Source: Heterohyrax brucei
Taxonomy: Eukaryota > Chordata > Mammalia > Hyracoidea > Procaviidae
DNA: 64,000 nt
NCBI GenBank assembly: GCA_028571685.1
Contig: CM053158.1
Location: 57,442,001 to 57,506,000 of the forward strand
Direction of reading: 5' to 3'
Position numbers and translations under genes: made by a program. Shown piece by piece: positions 10,286 through 22,212 of the stretch. A model generated the notes under the pieces. That model made no database searches and was not told where the DNA came from. It saw only the letters and a program-made list of their open reading frames with translations. Positions within the stretch are counted from its first letter, which is position 1, and each line of letters begins with the position of its first letter.

Positions 10286-11914
10286 ATAAGACATCATCAT
10301 CATCTGACAGCTCTCACCAGCTCCTTTGGGATGTGACTGTCAAAGACCAAGCACTTAGGGATTGAGGACTGGAGTTGCTGACCAAGAACTGGGCTCTTTT
10401 GTTGTGATGGAGTGGGGCAGAATATCTCCCTCCCATTTTGCGCCTAGGAGAGGCAGACCTGTGATAATATTGGCATGTAGATGCCTAGAGAGTGAGTACT
10501 ACATGGTATGGCCTCGGGAGCCAAAATCGTAAAGGGAGTGGATGGCGTCGATATCTTTGAATGAATGAAGAGCATTTTGTCAATGAACTTCTAAGCAGCT
10601 ACCCACATTGGATTACGGACATGAAAGGTCCTTTCCCAAATTTATCAGACTTCCACATATTCCAGAGTTCTGACCCATCTACTTCCCCAAACTGCCTATG
10701 ATTGAATTTTCTACCAATGGATGGTGGTACTAGTTTTTATGTGATTTAAAGAAAACAAAAATGTGATGTTGCTTACATCTGTGTGTCAGGAAGCAAAGTT
10801 GTATCTGCTATGCTGTCTTATTTTTTTTCCATATTTATTCTGCTATTAGCTCCCATGGCTTCTGAGAATCTAAATGACCTTATATGTTTTGTGAAAGAAA
10901 AAGGCCAAACTGTCTCAGAGTGTGTTTCACCATGAATCTTCCCCACCTCCCTTTGGGGGAACGAAACAAAACAAACAAAAAAAAATTTGCTGCTTCCAGG
11001 TCAAAGTGGGCAAACATAAATGTAAGTTTTACATGTAAGTTCTCATCTCAGGAAACGAATTGCTACCCTGATTCTTTCCCTCTGATGGTGCCTGACAAGC
11101 TCCATTTCATGTGCCCAATGAAACATTCTGAGCAATACTGAATGGGGACCTGAGTCAAAGAAAGCACAAGATGAGTCTTCAGGAGAAGCTATGAAAACAG
11201 GGAAAGCAAAATTTATTTTTCTGTAAACACAGAGTATCTGCTCCTATCCTTCTTGCTGAACAAAGGCATTATGTGGAAAATCATGCATTTTTCATAGCCT
11301 GTCTGATTTTTGTGAATACTATGCTGTGGTCCTCTTTCAGAGATACTTGTATCTCTTGATGATTTCCAGTCCAGACTGTGTCCCCAAAAGAAACAACAGT
11401 GCCTCCCTGATCATGAAGTCAAAATCCATTTGTTACTGAATTCCAACAATTCTATAACAGTAGACTTCCAGAAGTACTAATTTTCCCATACATGGTGACT
11501 AGAGTTTTCTCCCAGCACAGATGAGAGGCCTAAGAGTGGAGATAATATTACCCCGTTCAAATATCTAATCAAAGAGATTTGAAGTTTTACTTACTGATCA
11601 GATACTCTTCCTCATTAAGAGAATTAAGATTCAGCCACAGTAGCTTTATCAATTCAAGCAATCATTTAGGCAAGGCTGAGTACATTTCTTCACACAAACC
11701 AGTTTTCTGAATTCTCTCATTTTGGAGCGATGCCTTTCTTAGTTCAAGTGCTCTTATTCCGTTGGGACAATAAGAAGACCCTATCCCACTATTTCATGTC
11801 CTAACCTTTTTGGAGCTCCCCCTTTTTCCAAAAGCAATAATAAAATTAGCTTGGGTTGACTTACACATTCATTGGGACCAAATTTAGATTAAATGTTAAT
11901 GGTTGATTTATTTG
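10286..11914. other. No gene or repeat recognised
   Basis: About 1.6 kb without a family I can name. The part at 10290-10720 is less AT-rich than its surroundings but has no long open frame. A frame at 10884-11141 (85 codons) is lysine/asparagine-rich and shows no domain. This could be ordinary unique DNA or decayed repeats. Confidence 0.4.
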
Positions 11915-12390
11915 TTTATGGCTACATAAAAAATCGCACAAAATTTAGTGACTTAAAGCAATACTGGTTGATTATCTCTCCCAGTTTCCATTGGTTCCAT
12001 CAGTCAGAAATTTGAGGAAAGCTCCCCTGAGCAGCTCCCACTCAAATGTCTTGTGAAGCTGCAGTTCTGTGTTGACTATGGGGGTTATAACAGCCATCTG
12101 AAAGCTTGATTGGGGCTGAAGGATCCACTTCCAAGATACTCAGTCACATACCTGGTAGTTTGGTGCTGACTGTAGCTTGCTTGAGCATTCTCATGCCTGG
12201 CATCACAGCTTCTGCAAAGTGAGCAATCCCAGAGAAAGATGACAGTTAAAATTCAGTCACTGACATTTCCGCTGTACTCTATCAACTGAGGCTATTACAA
12301 ATGTCTGCTCAGGTTCAAGGGGAGAAAACACCAACCCTGCTTCCAATGGAGGAGTGTCAACAGCACATTGTGGCATGGGGTGTATATTAT
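11915..12390 (-). mobile_element. Probable MLT1-like LTR relic
   Basis: The string 'aaatttagtgacttaaagcaa' is the reverse complement of the 'ttaagccactaaattt' block near the 3' end of MLT1-type LTRs. Later text ('ttgattggggctgaaggatccacttccaag', 'gctcaggttcaaggggag') matches a long, familiar mammalian LTR repeat in the same orientation. I treat it as an old solo LTR of the ERVL-MaLR group. The exact family is uncertain. Confidence 0.4.
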
Positions 12391-12829
12391 TATAATCATT
12401 TTGGTGAATAAATCTGAAATGATGGCTAATAAAAACTTAATGAGTACCCCAGTGTTAGTGTTTGGTTACAGAGCTTTCTTAGATTTTTGAGGATACAAAG
12501 GAAAATAGCAAAAATTTGAATATCAAATGTCAGAAATTAGGATTGGCCCTTGCAACTTAATCTAGGTCAGCAAAAGGATGCTGTATAAGGTATGAGAAAT
12601 TAAAAAAATGAGTTAGGTTAAATTATTTGGGGTGCAGCTTGATAGCACTCAGCTTTGTCTAAATTATTTGGGAGACTTCACAAATCTGAAAAAGGCAGAA
12701 TATTAACCTTTACTATTTAGGAGAATTCAGTGCTTCTGTCCTCTACACATTTACTTAAAGAATTCTGGGCCTCAGTGTTCTATCCAGTAAAATAAAGTAA
12801 TTAATTTCTAGTCTTGCCTATTAAAGTGC
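12391..12829. other. Unrecognised, small MIR trace
   Basis: Only a short MIR-like stretch ('ctgggcctcagtgttctatccagtaaaat', about 12766-12795) stands out. Nothing else is recognisable. Confidence 0.35.
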
Positions 12830-13331
12830 TGTCGTGGATTAAACTGTGTCCCCTCCAAAACGTGTGTAACCATTTGGCTGAGCCATGATTCCCAAGAATT
12901 TATGATTGTCCTCCATTTTGTGATTCTCCTAAGCTGTATGTTAGAGGATCGGGATTGTGTTGCAAGTCCCTTCATAAGTTCACCTCCTTGCTACATTGTG
13001 GAGTGTGGCTTGCACCACGTTTTATCCTACAAGAGGCAAAAGGAAAGGGAGGCAAGCAGAGAATTGGGAACCTCACACCATCAAGCAAGCAGCACCAGGA
13101 GAAGAGCACGTCCTTCAGACCTGAGGTTCCTATGCCAACATGCACCCTGACCAAAGACTGATTCAATACAAGGACTTTCCTCCAGAGCCATCAGAGGGAA
13201 AGCCTTCGCTTGGAATGGACACCCCGAATTTGGACTTTCAGCCTATCAGACTGTGTAAGAACAAACTTTTCTTTGTTAAAGGCATCCACTCTGTGGTATA
13301 TGTGTTAGAGCAGCACTAGCTGACTGAAATA
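12830..13331 (+). mobile_element. Solo LTR, ERVL-MaLR type (LTR 1)
   Basis: A TG-start element of about 500 bp with the MaLR LTR layout: 'ttaaactgtgtcccc' near the start, 'gagccatgattccc', 'gtcctccattttgtgatt', a 'tttatcctacaagaggcaaaaggaaagggaggcaagcagagaattggg' core and an 'aaaggcatccactctgtggta' 3' region ending 'gcagcactagctgactgaaata'. Near-matching flanks (agtgc/aatgc) suggest a 5-bp target duplication. No internal retroviral sequence is attached, so it is a solo LTR. The family appears eight or so times in this window and looks like an afrotherian relative of MLT1/MST. Confidence 0.75.
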
Positions 13332-14130
13332 AATGCTCAATCTTCTCTAGCATTTTAAATACTAGACCCAGTGGAGTAGAATCAGCCCCAAATTATATGA
13401 CTTTTTACTGTTTGACATCCAGGGCAAATCAGGGCTTTGAAAAATAAAGTTCCTGAAACAGAATAATAAGTGCAGTCGCTTAAAATAGAGATTCTTCAGC
13501 AAATCCAGGGCAAAGGACTCTTTATTTAAGACAATTAAAGTTCTTCAGTCCTTTCTGTTGAAACTGGGCCATTCTATGTGACTCATTGGTTTCTATCTGG
13601 CATATCATTGACATCAGGTAGGAAAATAAAGTAAAATTGTACTAAAACCATAGTGTTTTCAAAAATATCCAGACTCTTTTATGTTCTGATTGGATTTTCA
13701 TTATTCTTCAGAGATATTTCAAGGGAAAGTAGAGCTAGCAACTGAGGGAAAGTATCAACTTTTCCCCCAGACTTAAAGTTTCTCTGGAAGATGTTCAGAC
13801 TTTTTTTTTCCCTTGAGGTTTGGTTAAGTGGATTATTCTCCACCTGCTATAAAAAGGAGTTTTATTATAAATCATACACAATTTGAAATTATTTTTAAAG
13901 ATTCCATTTTTTTCTTTTGTTTTCCCTAACTTACAGGGTTGTCCTGGAGTTCAGAGTCTAAGGTTGCTAAAGGTAGTAATGATAGCAATTGAATATGAAA
14001 AATGTGCAATATTCTGAAGCCCTCAGAGATCTCTCACATCTATTAGTTCCTTCTTTGATTCTTCTTTCTCCTCTTTCTCACCATGAATCATCATCTCTGC
14101 CATTTCTTGAGCCAGCCACACTGCTTAAAA
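13332..14130. other. No gene or repeat recognised
   Basis: About 800 bp of plain AT-rich sequence with a short T tract near 13801. No family recognised. Confidence 0.35.
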
Positions 14131-14290
14131 CTTTTAATCTAGTCTCTGATTTAATATCCTTGACAACTCTCTAAAACTCATATTGTCATCTCTGCTTTAG
14201 GTAAACTCAGCACAATTTGTTAACTTATCCAAGTTCTCACAGCCAGTAAGATAGTGGAGTTAAAATTTTCTGATTCTGAAATACTTTTCC
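14131..14290 (-). mobile_element. MIR SINE
   Basis: Reverse-orientation MIR landmarks run in order: 'tttaatatccttgacaac', 'cattgtcatctctgctttaggtaaactcagcac', 'taacttatccaagttctcacagccagtaag', 'gtggagttaaaattttctgattctg'. Diverged but collinear over about 150 bp. Confidence 0.6.
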
Positions 14291-15190
14291 TGTAATGTAC
14301 AATAGACTTCATATTTTTCGCCTCTTTCACTAGCACTAGAAGTTGACTCCCCCAACCAAAAATACCAAGTTACACTTTTCAAGGATTATTTATAAAAATG
14401 ATGAGTAGTTGACAGCAATTATCTCATAGCTAAGGTTTAGAAATGTCCAGGTTCTACAGTTTTACTAAATATCGTTAAGCACAAAACTATGAAAACCGAA
14501 AAACATAACACCAAATCCTTCAACAAAGAAAGTGAATAGTTTCCATCATTTGAATTCACTTAAATTGACAAAGAGTTTCTAAACACATCAGCACCTCTAA
14601 CGTCAGCACTCATTCTATTATCAGAGCACGCCCATTATGAGATCCCGTGTTGTAGTTGTGTAAATAACTAGGAAGTTTGATCATTGCTAATTAAAGCTGT
14701 CCTTGGGTTGCCCTTTACTCTCTCTAGCCAAATGTGATTTCTGCCCTGTACTGTGTTTTTCTCAAGTCTTCAAAGTTGGAGCAAGTCTGTGACTCCTAGC
14801 TTATTCACTGTTCATTCGACAATGAGCTGTTTCTGTTATCTTTGGGAATTTCTTTTTAGTTATTTTGACTTACACCTACTCTTTGTGTGACCCAACAGTA
14901 GGCTAACAGAAATCCAGCAATCTCAGAGTTTCAAAACTCAAAGATTACATCTCATGCCTATGAAGGATCTGCTACTTGTAGTCCTCAGTTAGTAATACAG
15001 GCTGATAGAAATTTTGACCATCTGGAATATTGCTAGTTGCTATGGCAAGAAAAATGGAAATTGGAAGTGGTCTACTTGCTCCTAAATTTTTCTACCCAGA
15101 GTGGGCAAGTGTTTTGTGAGCTGTATCAAGTCACAGAACCACATCCACTTGAAAGTAAAGAACTACAATCCTACTGTGTGGCTAAAGGTG
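14291..15190. other. No gene or repeat recognised
   Basis: About 900 bp in which I recognise nothing. No open frame longer than 60 codons is present. Confidence 0.35.
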
Positions 15191-15380
15191 GTTGCTGTTA
15201 GGTGATATCAAGTTGATTCCAACTCATATGACCTTGTGTGACAGAGCAGTACTGCCCCACAGAGCTTTCTAGGTTGTAATCTGGAGCAGGTCTTTTCTTC
15301 CATGGAGCTGCTGAATGGTTTTGAACCATAAGTCTTTTGGTTAGCAGCTGAATGCTTAACTGTTATGCCACCAGGGGTCC
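15191..15380 (-). mobile_element. AfroSINE, long form
   Basis: It reads in reverse: 'gttgctgttaggtgatatcaagttgattccaactcatatgacc' (RTE-type 3' end), 'cagagcagtactgccccacagagctttc', then a variable body, then the tRNA-like head as 'ttggttagcagctgaatgcttaactgttatgccaccaggggtcc'. Both ends are present, so this is an essentially complete copy of the longer AfroSINE subfamily with the extra internal segment. Confidence 0.85.
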
Positions 15381-15665
15381 TTCCTAAAGGAGGAGCCCTA
15401 CTGGATGCCGCAGTCCCGCGTCTGGGGAATCTCAAAACATTCTGGCTATTACTGATAATTACTGTCTAGCTGGTACTATGGAAAGTCTGGAGCAGATATT
15501 TCCAGTAGTTGAATTGGTGCTAACCCCTGTGTGAGATCAAAACACACCCTCTGCCCGCTCATTCTGGCAAACACTTCCCCTGCCCTCACATTCAGTCAGG
15601 TAGACCCTCTACTCTCACATTCAGGCAAATGACAATACCTTTGCACAGTGAAATTGCCCTTAACT
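15381..15665. other. No feature recognised
   Basis: A short stretch between the SINE and the 3' end of L1 C. A local repetition of 'ccctcacattcag/ctctcacattcag' occurs near 15577-15625; nothing else is visible. Confidence 0.35.
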
Positions 15666-17783
15666 ACATTTTTTATGATGCTTGAGTGACAACATACATT
15701 CTCATATAAATTTGCATACCTACCTACATACAGCTCCCACTTCTCTCCCTGCCTGGTGACAATATACTGTTCCTCTCTGCTCCATGCATGTCTTATCCTC
15801 CCAACAATCTCCTGTCTCCTCCTTTCCACCCACTCTCCCACCTCCAATAAGAGGTGAGCAGGATGACATTGTCTGGATGCATAGGACCATAAAGCACACA
15901 CACGATATGGTCACTCTGTGCCACCAAGTCCAACCCATTCCTGTCCTAAGATTTGACCTCCATTATGATTTATGGACAGAGACAGCATCAGGGCCAGGGG
16001 CCATCCTCCCAGGGGGACTCTGAGGCCCCTGGACCATCAACTGTGGTCTTTTAGTGGAGATCTCAGGGTGCACCTCTTTTTATTCTTGTTTTGCCAGTGA
16101 GATGTAACTTGGTGAGCTCCATCATGGCTATCACTGGTGGTGGCTGGGCACAATCGGATTCTTCTGGTCACCAGTTAATGTAGTCACCCACTCACGTGGG
16201 TCTGTCTGTCTTCTGGATTCTCATTCCCCCGTGTCATCTTGGTCCTTGGTGATCATTCGTTCCTGTTGAGTTGGGACCATATGTTGTAGCCTCAGATGGC
16301 AGCTTGGCAGCTTTTAGGACCCCTGACACCACTCACCAATGTGGGGTGCAGAAAGATCTATTAGAAAAATGGTAGTTGTGCCAGTTGGCCTCAACGTCTC
16401 CTGATAGCGTGACCTCCGGCCCTCTGCCCCAGCTTCTCTGTCTTTGCAAAATTGGGTCAAGATGGGAGGAGTAATCATGTTATGTTGAAGTCCAGTTAAC
16501 ATTGATCTTCTTTCTGATGTATGCTGTCACAGATTTCATCCAATCAAATTTCTATAAACTAATCTAAACCATCCTCAGCTCACCCTCCCTCCCTCCCCAC
16601 CCTTGTAGCCATCAGAGTCTTTTCTTCTATGCACAAGTCTGTATTTAAGTTCTTATTGTAGGGGTCTCATATTATTTGTCATTTTGTCATTGACTGCTTT
16701 CATGCAGCATAATGTCCTCCAATTGAAACCAGGTAACGAGATGTTTCCTAAAAATCATCATTATTTTTTATCATTGCATAGTGTTCCACTGAGTATGTAT
16801 AACATAGCTTACCAATCTGTTCCTCTGTTGTTGGGGATCTGGGTTGATTCCATCTTTTTGCTGTTGTGAACTGTGCTACAATAAATATTTGTGTGCATGT
16901 CGCAGTTGGTGTGAATGGCCTTGATTCTGTAGGATATGTTCTGAGCAGTGGAATTACTTGGTCAAATAGTATACCTAGATTCAGCTTTTTAAGGGAGTGC
17001 CAGATTGCTTTCAAAAGAGGTTGCACCATTTTGCAGGCCCAACAACAGTATAGGAGAGTTCCAATTTCTCCACAGTGTCTCCAGAATTTGTTGTTTTGTA
17101 TTTTTTTGGATCATGGCCAATCGTGTTGGAGTGAGATGGTATCTCATCATAGTTTTGATTTGAATTTCCTTAGTAGCTAATGATCGTGAGGATGTCTGGA
17201 TATGCTTTTTGGCTGTCTGGATCTCCTCTTCAGAGAAGTGTCTGTTCATCTCCTTTGCCTATCACTTAATTGGATGATTGATCTTTTTCTTATTGATATT
17301 TTGTAGTACCTTATAGATTATGGCGATCAGATGAGACATTGCTCTGACATGCAGTTGCCAAATATTTTTGCCCTTTCTGTAGGCAGCCTTTTAATTCTAT
17401 TAATAAAGTCTTTGGATGAGCAAAAGTGTTTGATTCTTAGTAGTTCCTATTTGTTTATTTTCTTTTCTGTTGCTTGTGGTTTGTTTGATACACTTTGAAC
17501 TCTGTCTACATGGTGTATTAAGCCTTCCATTGTTGTTCCCACTTTTTCTTGGATGAGCTTTGTTGTTTTAGATTTGATATTTAGGTCTTTTATCCAGCTT
17601 GAGTTAGTTTTTGTATAAGATATAAGATATGGGTCTTGTTTCAATTTCTTGCAGATGGACATCCAATTTTGCCAGTACTGTTTGTTGAAAAGATTGTTTT
17701 TACCCCAGTTTAATGTCGTAGGGCCTTGTCGAATATCAACTGTTCATAGGAAGATGGTGTCATTGATGAGGGCTCAAGTCTGT
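15666..17783 (-). mobile_element. L1 (C): 3' UTR and ORF2 end
   Basis: The 3' end is near 15666 ('ttttttatgatgcttgagtg'). About 0.9 kb of 3' UTR follows in reverse ('catcagggccaggggcc', 'gatggcagcttggcagctttta', a C/T-rich 'ccctccctccctccccaccc' at about 16592). ORF2 C-terminal coding then runs to about 17783. Minus-strand frames still show L1 ORF2 C-terminal text such as YSVEHYAMIKN (about 16760) and HFSEEEIQTAKKH (about 17240). It is 5' truncated. It abuts the 3' UTR of L1 D directly, and the two copies differ at roughly one base in six by eye, so they are not a recent duplication. Confidence 0.8.
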
Positions 17784-18239
17784 CTTCTGGATTCTCTTTC
17801 CCCCATGGACCTTGGTAGTCATCCGTTCTTGCTAAGTTGGGACCATTTGCTGTACCCTCAGATGGCAGCTTGGCAGCTTTTAAGACCCCAGACACCACTC
17901 ACCAACGTGGGGTGTGGAGAGTGCTCATTAGGAAAATGCTAGTTGTGCCAGTTGGCCTCGATTTCCCCTGAGAGCACGGTCCCTGGCCCCCTGCACCAGC
18001 TACTCTGTCCTTGAAATATTGGATTAAGATGGGAGGAGTAAACAAGTTGTGTTGAAGTCCCGTTAATATTGATCTTCTTACCAATGTGTGCTGTCACCAA
18101 TTTCACCCAATCAAATTTCTAACAACTGTCTAATTTAAACCCTCCCCCCTCGCCCTCCCTCCCTTCCCACGCTTGCAGCTGTCAAAGAGTCTTTTCTGTT
18201 ATGCATGAGTCTGCTTTTAAGTTCTTATCATAGGGGTCT

Positions 18240-18783
18240 TGTGGTGGTCAGGATTATGTCAACTTGGCTACTACCTATTTGGCTGCTGTATTAAGTGGCA
18301 GGGTGGGGTTTGTGGTGGCTCCCTGCCCCTCGGCTCTCATCTCGTGACCCTGACTACAGCTGCTGATCACTCAGGTGGCCAGGAGCTCCTGCTCTCTTGT
18401 TCCAACGTCTGGTTCCGGGACTTGAGCTAGCAGCTGTTGGGCTCATCAGTCCTTACAGTCGGCACGTGAGAGTTCTGCTCCCTGACCTGCCGATCCTGGG
18501 TTCGCCAGCCTCTGTCACTTCGTCTCGCCACCAGCTTAGGATCCACTGACCTACACAACTGGTGATCTGCAACTCTGGTCTCTGACTTGCTGACCTTGGG
18601 TTCCTCAGCTTCCGTGGACACGTGAGGCTTGTGCCAGAGCTTGGGACATTCAGCTTCTGTGATTACGTGAGCTGTTTCCTATATTTGTATCTATCTATCT
18701 GTCTATATATATATATTATAAATCTTTCCTTGTACCCACACGTGTTACTGGTTTTGCTTCCCTAGAAAACCCAGCCTAAGACA
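18240..18783 (+). mobile_element. Solo LTR, ERVL-like (LTR 9)
   Basis: A 544-bp element starting TGTGGTGGTC and ending CTAAGACA, flanked by perfect 5-bp target duplications (ggtct at 18235-18239 and 18784-18788). The start ('attatgtcaacttggct'), the TATC/TA-rich stretch and the '..ataaatctttccttgtacc..cctagaaaacccagcctaagaca' end are typical of ERVL-class LTRs. It has a different sequence from the MaLR LTRs in this window. No internal region remains, so it is a solo LTR. It lies in L1 D near the ORF2/3' UTR border and is therefore younger than D. Confidence 0.8.
18692..18722. repeat. TATC/TA microsatellite in LTR
   Basis: A tatctatctatctgtctata run followed by alternating TA inside the 3' half of the ERVL-like LTR. 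Such T/A-rich runs sit just before the polyadenylation region of related LTRs. Confidence 0.6.
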
Positions 18784-21523
18784 GGTCTTATACAATATTT
18801 GTCCTTCTGTCGCTGACTACTTTCACTCGACATAATGTCCTCCAGTTGAAAACAGGTTAAGAGATGTTTCCTGCTGTCATCGTTGTACTTTACTATTGCA
18901 TAGTGTTCCATTGAGTATATATACCATAGTTTACCTCTCCATTCTTCTGTTGCTGAGCATCTGGGTAGATTCCATCTTTTTCATATTGTGGACTGTGCTG
19001 TGATGAACATTCCTGTTCGTGTATCAGTTGTATCTGTAGGATATATTCCAAGCAGTGGAATTACTGGGTCAAATGGTATATCTATGTCCATTATTTTAAG
19101 GTAGTGCCAATTGCTTTCCAAAGAGGTTGCACCATTTTGCAATCCCATCAAGAGTGTAGGAGAGTTCCAATCTCTCCACAACCTCTAAAGTGTTTTGCGT
19201 TTTTTGGATCATGGCCAACCTTGTTGGGTTGAGATGTTGTCTCATTGTTGTTTTGATTTGAATTTCTTTAATAGTTAATGATCATGAGCATGTCTGCATG
19301 TGCTTTTTGGCTGCCTAGATCTCCTCTTTAGAGAAGTGTCTGTCCATCTCCTAGGACCATCACTTAATGGGATGATCTATCATTTTCTTATTGATATTTT
19401 GTAGTACCTTATAGATTATGGAGATCAGGCATCATTCTGACATGTAGTTGCCAAATATTTTTTCCCATTCTGTAGGTGGCCTTATAATTCTACTAATAAA
19501 GTCTTTGGATGAGCAAAAGTGATTGATTCTTAGCAGTTCCCATTTATCTATTTCCTCTTCTGATGATTGTGGTTTGTTTGATAGACTTTGAACTCTGTCT
19601 ACATAGTGTATTAAGCCTTCCATTGTTGTTCCCACTTTTTCTTGGATGAGCTTTATTGTTTTAGATTTGACATTTAGGTCTTTTATCCAGTTTGAGTTGG
19701 TTTTTGTATAAGGTTCAAGATATGGGTCTTGTTTTAATTAATGCAGATGGACACCCAAATTTGCCAGCACCATTTGTTGAAGAGATTGTTTTTACCCCAG
19801 TTTAATGTATCAGGGCCTTTGTCGAATTCAACTGTTTATAGGCAGATGATGTCATCTCTGGGGTCTCGATTCTGTTCCACTGACCTATCTGTCTGTTTTT
19901 GTACCACTACCAAGCTGTTTTGACTACTGTGGCAGTGTAATATGTTCTAAGGTGGGAATCGAGAGAACTCCCAGTGTGTTCTTGGTCTTTAGCAATGCTT
20001 TACTTATCCGGGGCTTCTTCCCTTTCCAGACAAAGTTGGTGATTTGTTTCTCCATCTCATTAAAAGATGTCACAGGAATTTGTACTACGTAAGTAGATTG
20101 CTTTGGGTAAAATAGACCTTTTCACAATGTTAAGTCTTCCTATCCATGAGCAGGGTATGTTTCTCCATTTATCTAAGTCTCTCTTAGTTTCTTGTAATAA
20201 GTGTTTGTAGTTCTCTTTGTAAAAGTCTGTTATTTCTCTGTTTAGATTTATTCCTAGGTACTTTATCTTCTTAGCAGCTATAGTAAATGGTATCAACTTG
20301 GTGATTTCTTCCTTAATAATCTCATTGTTGGTATAAAGGAATCCTACTGATTTACTTATGTTTATCTTGTATCCTGAGACTTTGCTGAACTCTTCTATCA
20401 GTTTGAGTAGTTTCCTTATGTATTCTTTGAAATTCTCTGCATATACAACCATATCATCTGAATAAGGAGATTTATAGTTCTTTGTGGATTCAGATGCTCT
20501 TTATTCCTTGGTCATGTCTAATTGCTCTGGCTAGGACTTCTAGTACAATGTTGAATAGGAGAGGTGAGAATGGGTGTCCTTGTCTAGTTCCTGTTCTCAA
20601 GGGAAGCTGTTTCAGTCTCTTTCCATTCAGGATGACACAGGCAGTTGGCTTTGTATAAATGGCCCTTATTGCTTTGAGGAATTGGCCATCTATTTCTATT
20701 TTGCTGAGAGTTTTTAGCATGAATGGATGTTGGACTTTATCAAATGCCTTTTCAGCATCAATAGACAAGATCAGGTAATTCTTGTCTTTTGTGGTATTTA
20801 TGTGGTTGATCACATTAATTATTATTCTGATGTTGAACCAGCCTTGCACCCCTGGTATGAATCCCACTTGGTCATGACGGATTATTTTTTTGATATGTTG
20901 TTGTATTCTATTGGCAAGAATTTTGTTGAAGATTTTTTCATCTAGATTCATGAGTGGTATCTATCCGTAGTTCTCCTTTTTCATTGGGTCTTTCCCTGGC
21001 TTTGGTATGAGGGTTATTCTGGCTTCATAGATGAATTTGGGAGTATTCCATCCCCTTCTATGCTATGAAATTGTCTCAGTAGTATTGGAGATAACTCTTT
21101 CCTAAAAGCTTGGTAGAATTCTTCAGTGGAGCCATCTGGGCCTGGGCTTTTTTTGGTTGGCAGTGTTTTGATGACTTTTTCAATCTCTCCCTTTGTGATA
21201 GGTTTATTAAGTTGTTCTGCTTCACCTTGTGATAATTTGGGTAGGTGATATGAATCAAGGAATTTGTCTATTTCCTCTAGGTTTTCAAATTTGTTAGAAT
21301 ACAATCTTTCATAGTATTCAGCTATGATATTTTTTATTTTTTCTGGATCTGTTGTGACAACTCCCCTCTCATTTCTTATTTGGGTTATTTGTTTCCTTTC
21401 CAGTTTTTCTTTAGTAAGTTTACCCAGTGGTTTGTCAATTTTGTTGATCTTTTCAAAAAAACAGCTTTTGGTCTTTTCAATTGTTTCAATTGTTCTTCTA
21501 TTCTCGAATTCACTTAGTTCTGC

Positions 21524-21533
21524 TCTGATCTTT
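21524..21533. repeat. Target duplication, left copy, of L1 F
   Basis: tctgatcttt here and at 22213-22222 flank the inserted L1 3'-UTR piece. The last three T's merge with the poly(T). Confidence 0.6.
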
Positions 21534-22212
21534 TTTTTTTAATTAAGACTGAGTGAAAATATACATTTCAATATAAAGTTGCATGCCCACCTATGTGCAG
21601 CTTCCACTGCTCTCCCTGTCCGGGGACAGCATACTATTCCTCTCTGCTGCATACATGTCTAATCCTCCCAACAGTCTCCTTTTCCCTCCTCTCCATCCAC
21701 CTCCCTTCCTCCAGTCAGAGATCAGCAGGATGAGATCCTATAGACGCACAGAACAATAAAGGGCACCCAACATATAGTCAGTCTGCATCGCCAAGTCCAA
21801 TCCCTTGCCGTCCGAAGAGTGGACCTTCATCATGATTCATGGGCAAGGATAGCATCAGGGCCAGGGGCCATGCTCCCAGAGGAACCCCAAAGCCACTGGA
21901 CCATCAATTATGATCTTTTAGTGGAGATCTCAGGGTGCACCTCTTTTTGTTCTTGTGTTGCCAGGGAGACTCAACGTTGTGGGCTCCATCGTGGCTATTA
22001 CTGGTGGTGGCTGGGCACCATCTGGTTCTTCCAGTCCCAAGTGAATTTAGGCACTCACTCATGTGGGTGTCTCTGTCTTCTTGGTTGTCATTTTGGTCCT
22101 TGGTGAGCATCCACTCCTGCTGAGTTGGGAGTATTTGCTGTGCCCTCAGATGGCAGCTTTGCAGCCTTTAAGACCCCAGACATCACTTGCCAATGTGGGG
22201 TGCAGAGTCTGG
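21531..22212 (-). mobile_element. L1 (F): 5'-truncated 3' UTR insertion
   Basis: A poly(T) of about 12 starts the element, so it is a minus-strand poly(A) insertion. It is followed by about 670 bp of the L1 3' UTR also seen in L1 C ('catcagggccaggggcc', 'gtggagatctcagggtgcacctc', 'gatggcagctttgcagc'). It is entirely non-coding. The flanking tctgatcttt repeats and a CTTT/AT target junction fit normal L1 endonuclease-primed insertion. It splits the ORF2 of L1 D, so it is younger than D and among the youngest insertions in the window. Confidence 0.85.

Noticed and set aside
10290-10740. Possible processed pseudogene, because the composition is less AT-rich
   Set aside because: No frame gave a protein pattern that I recognise.
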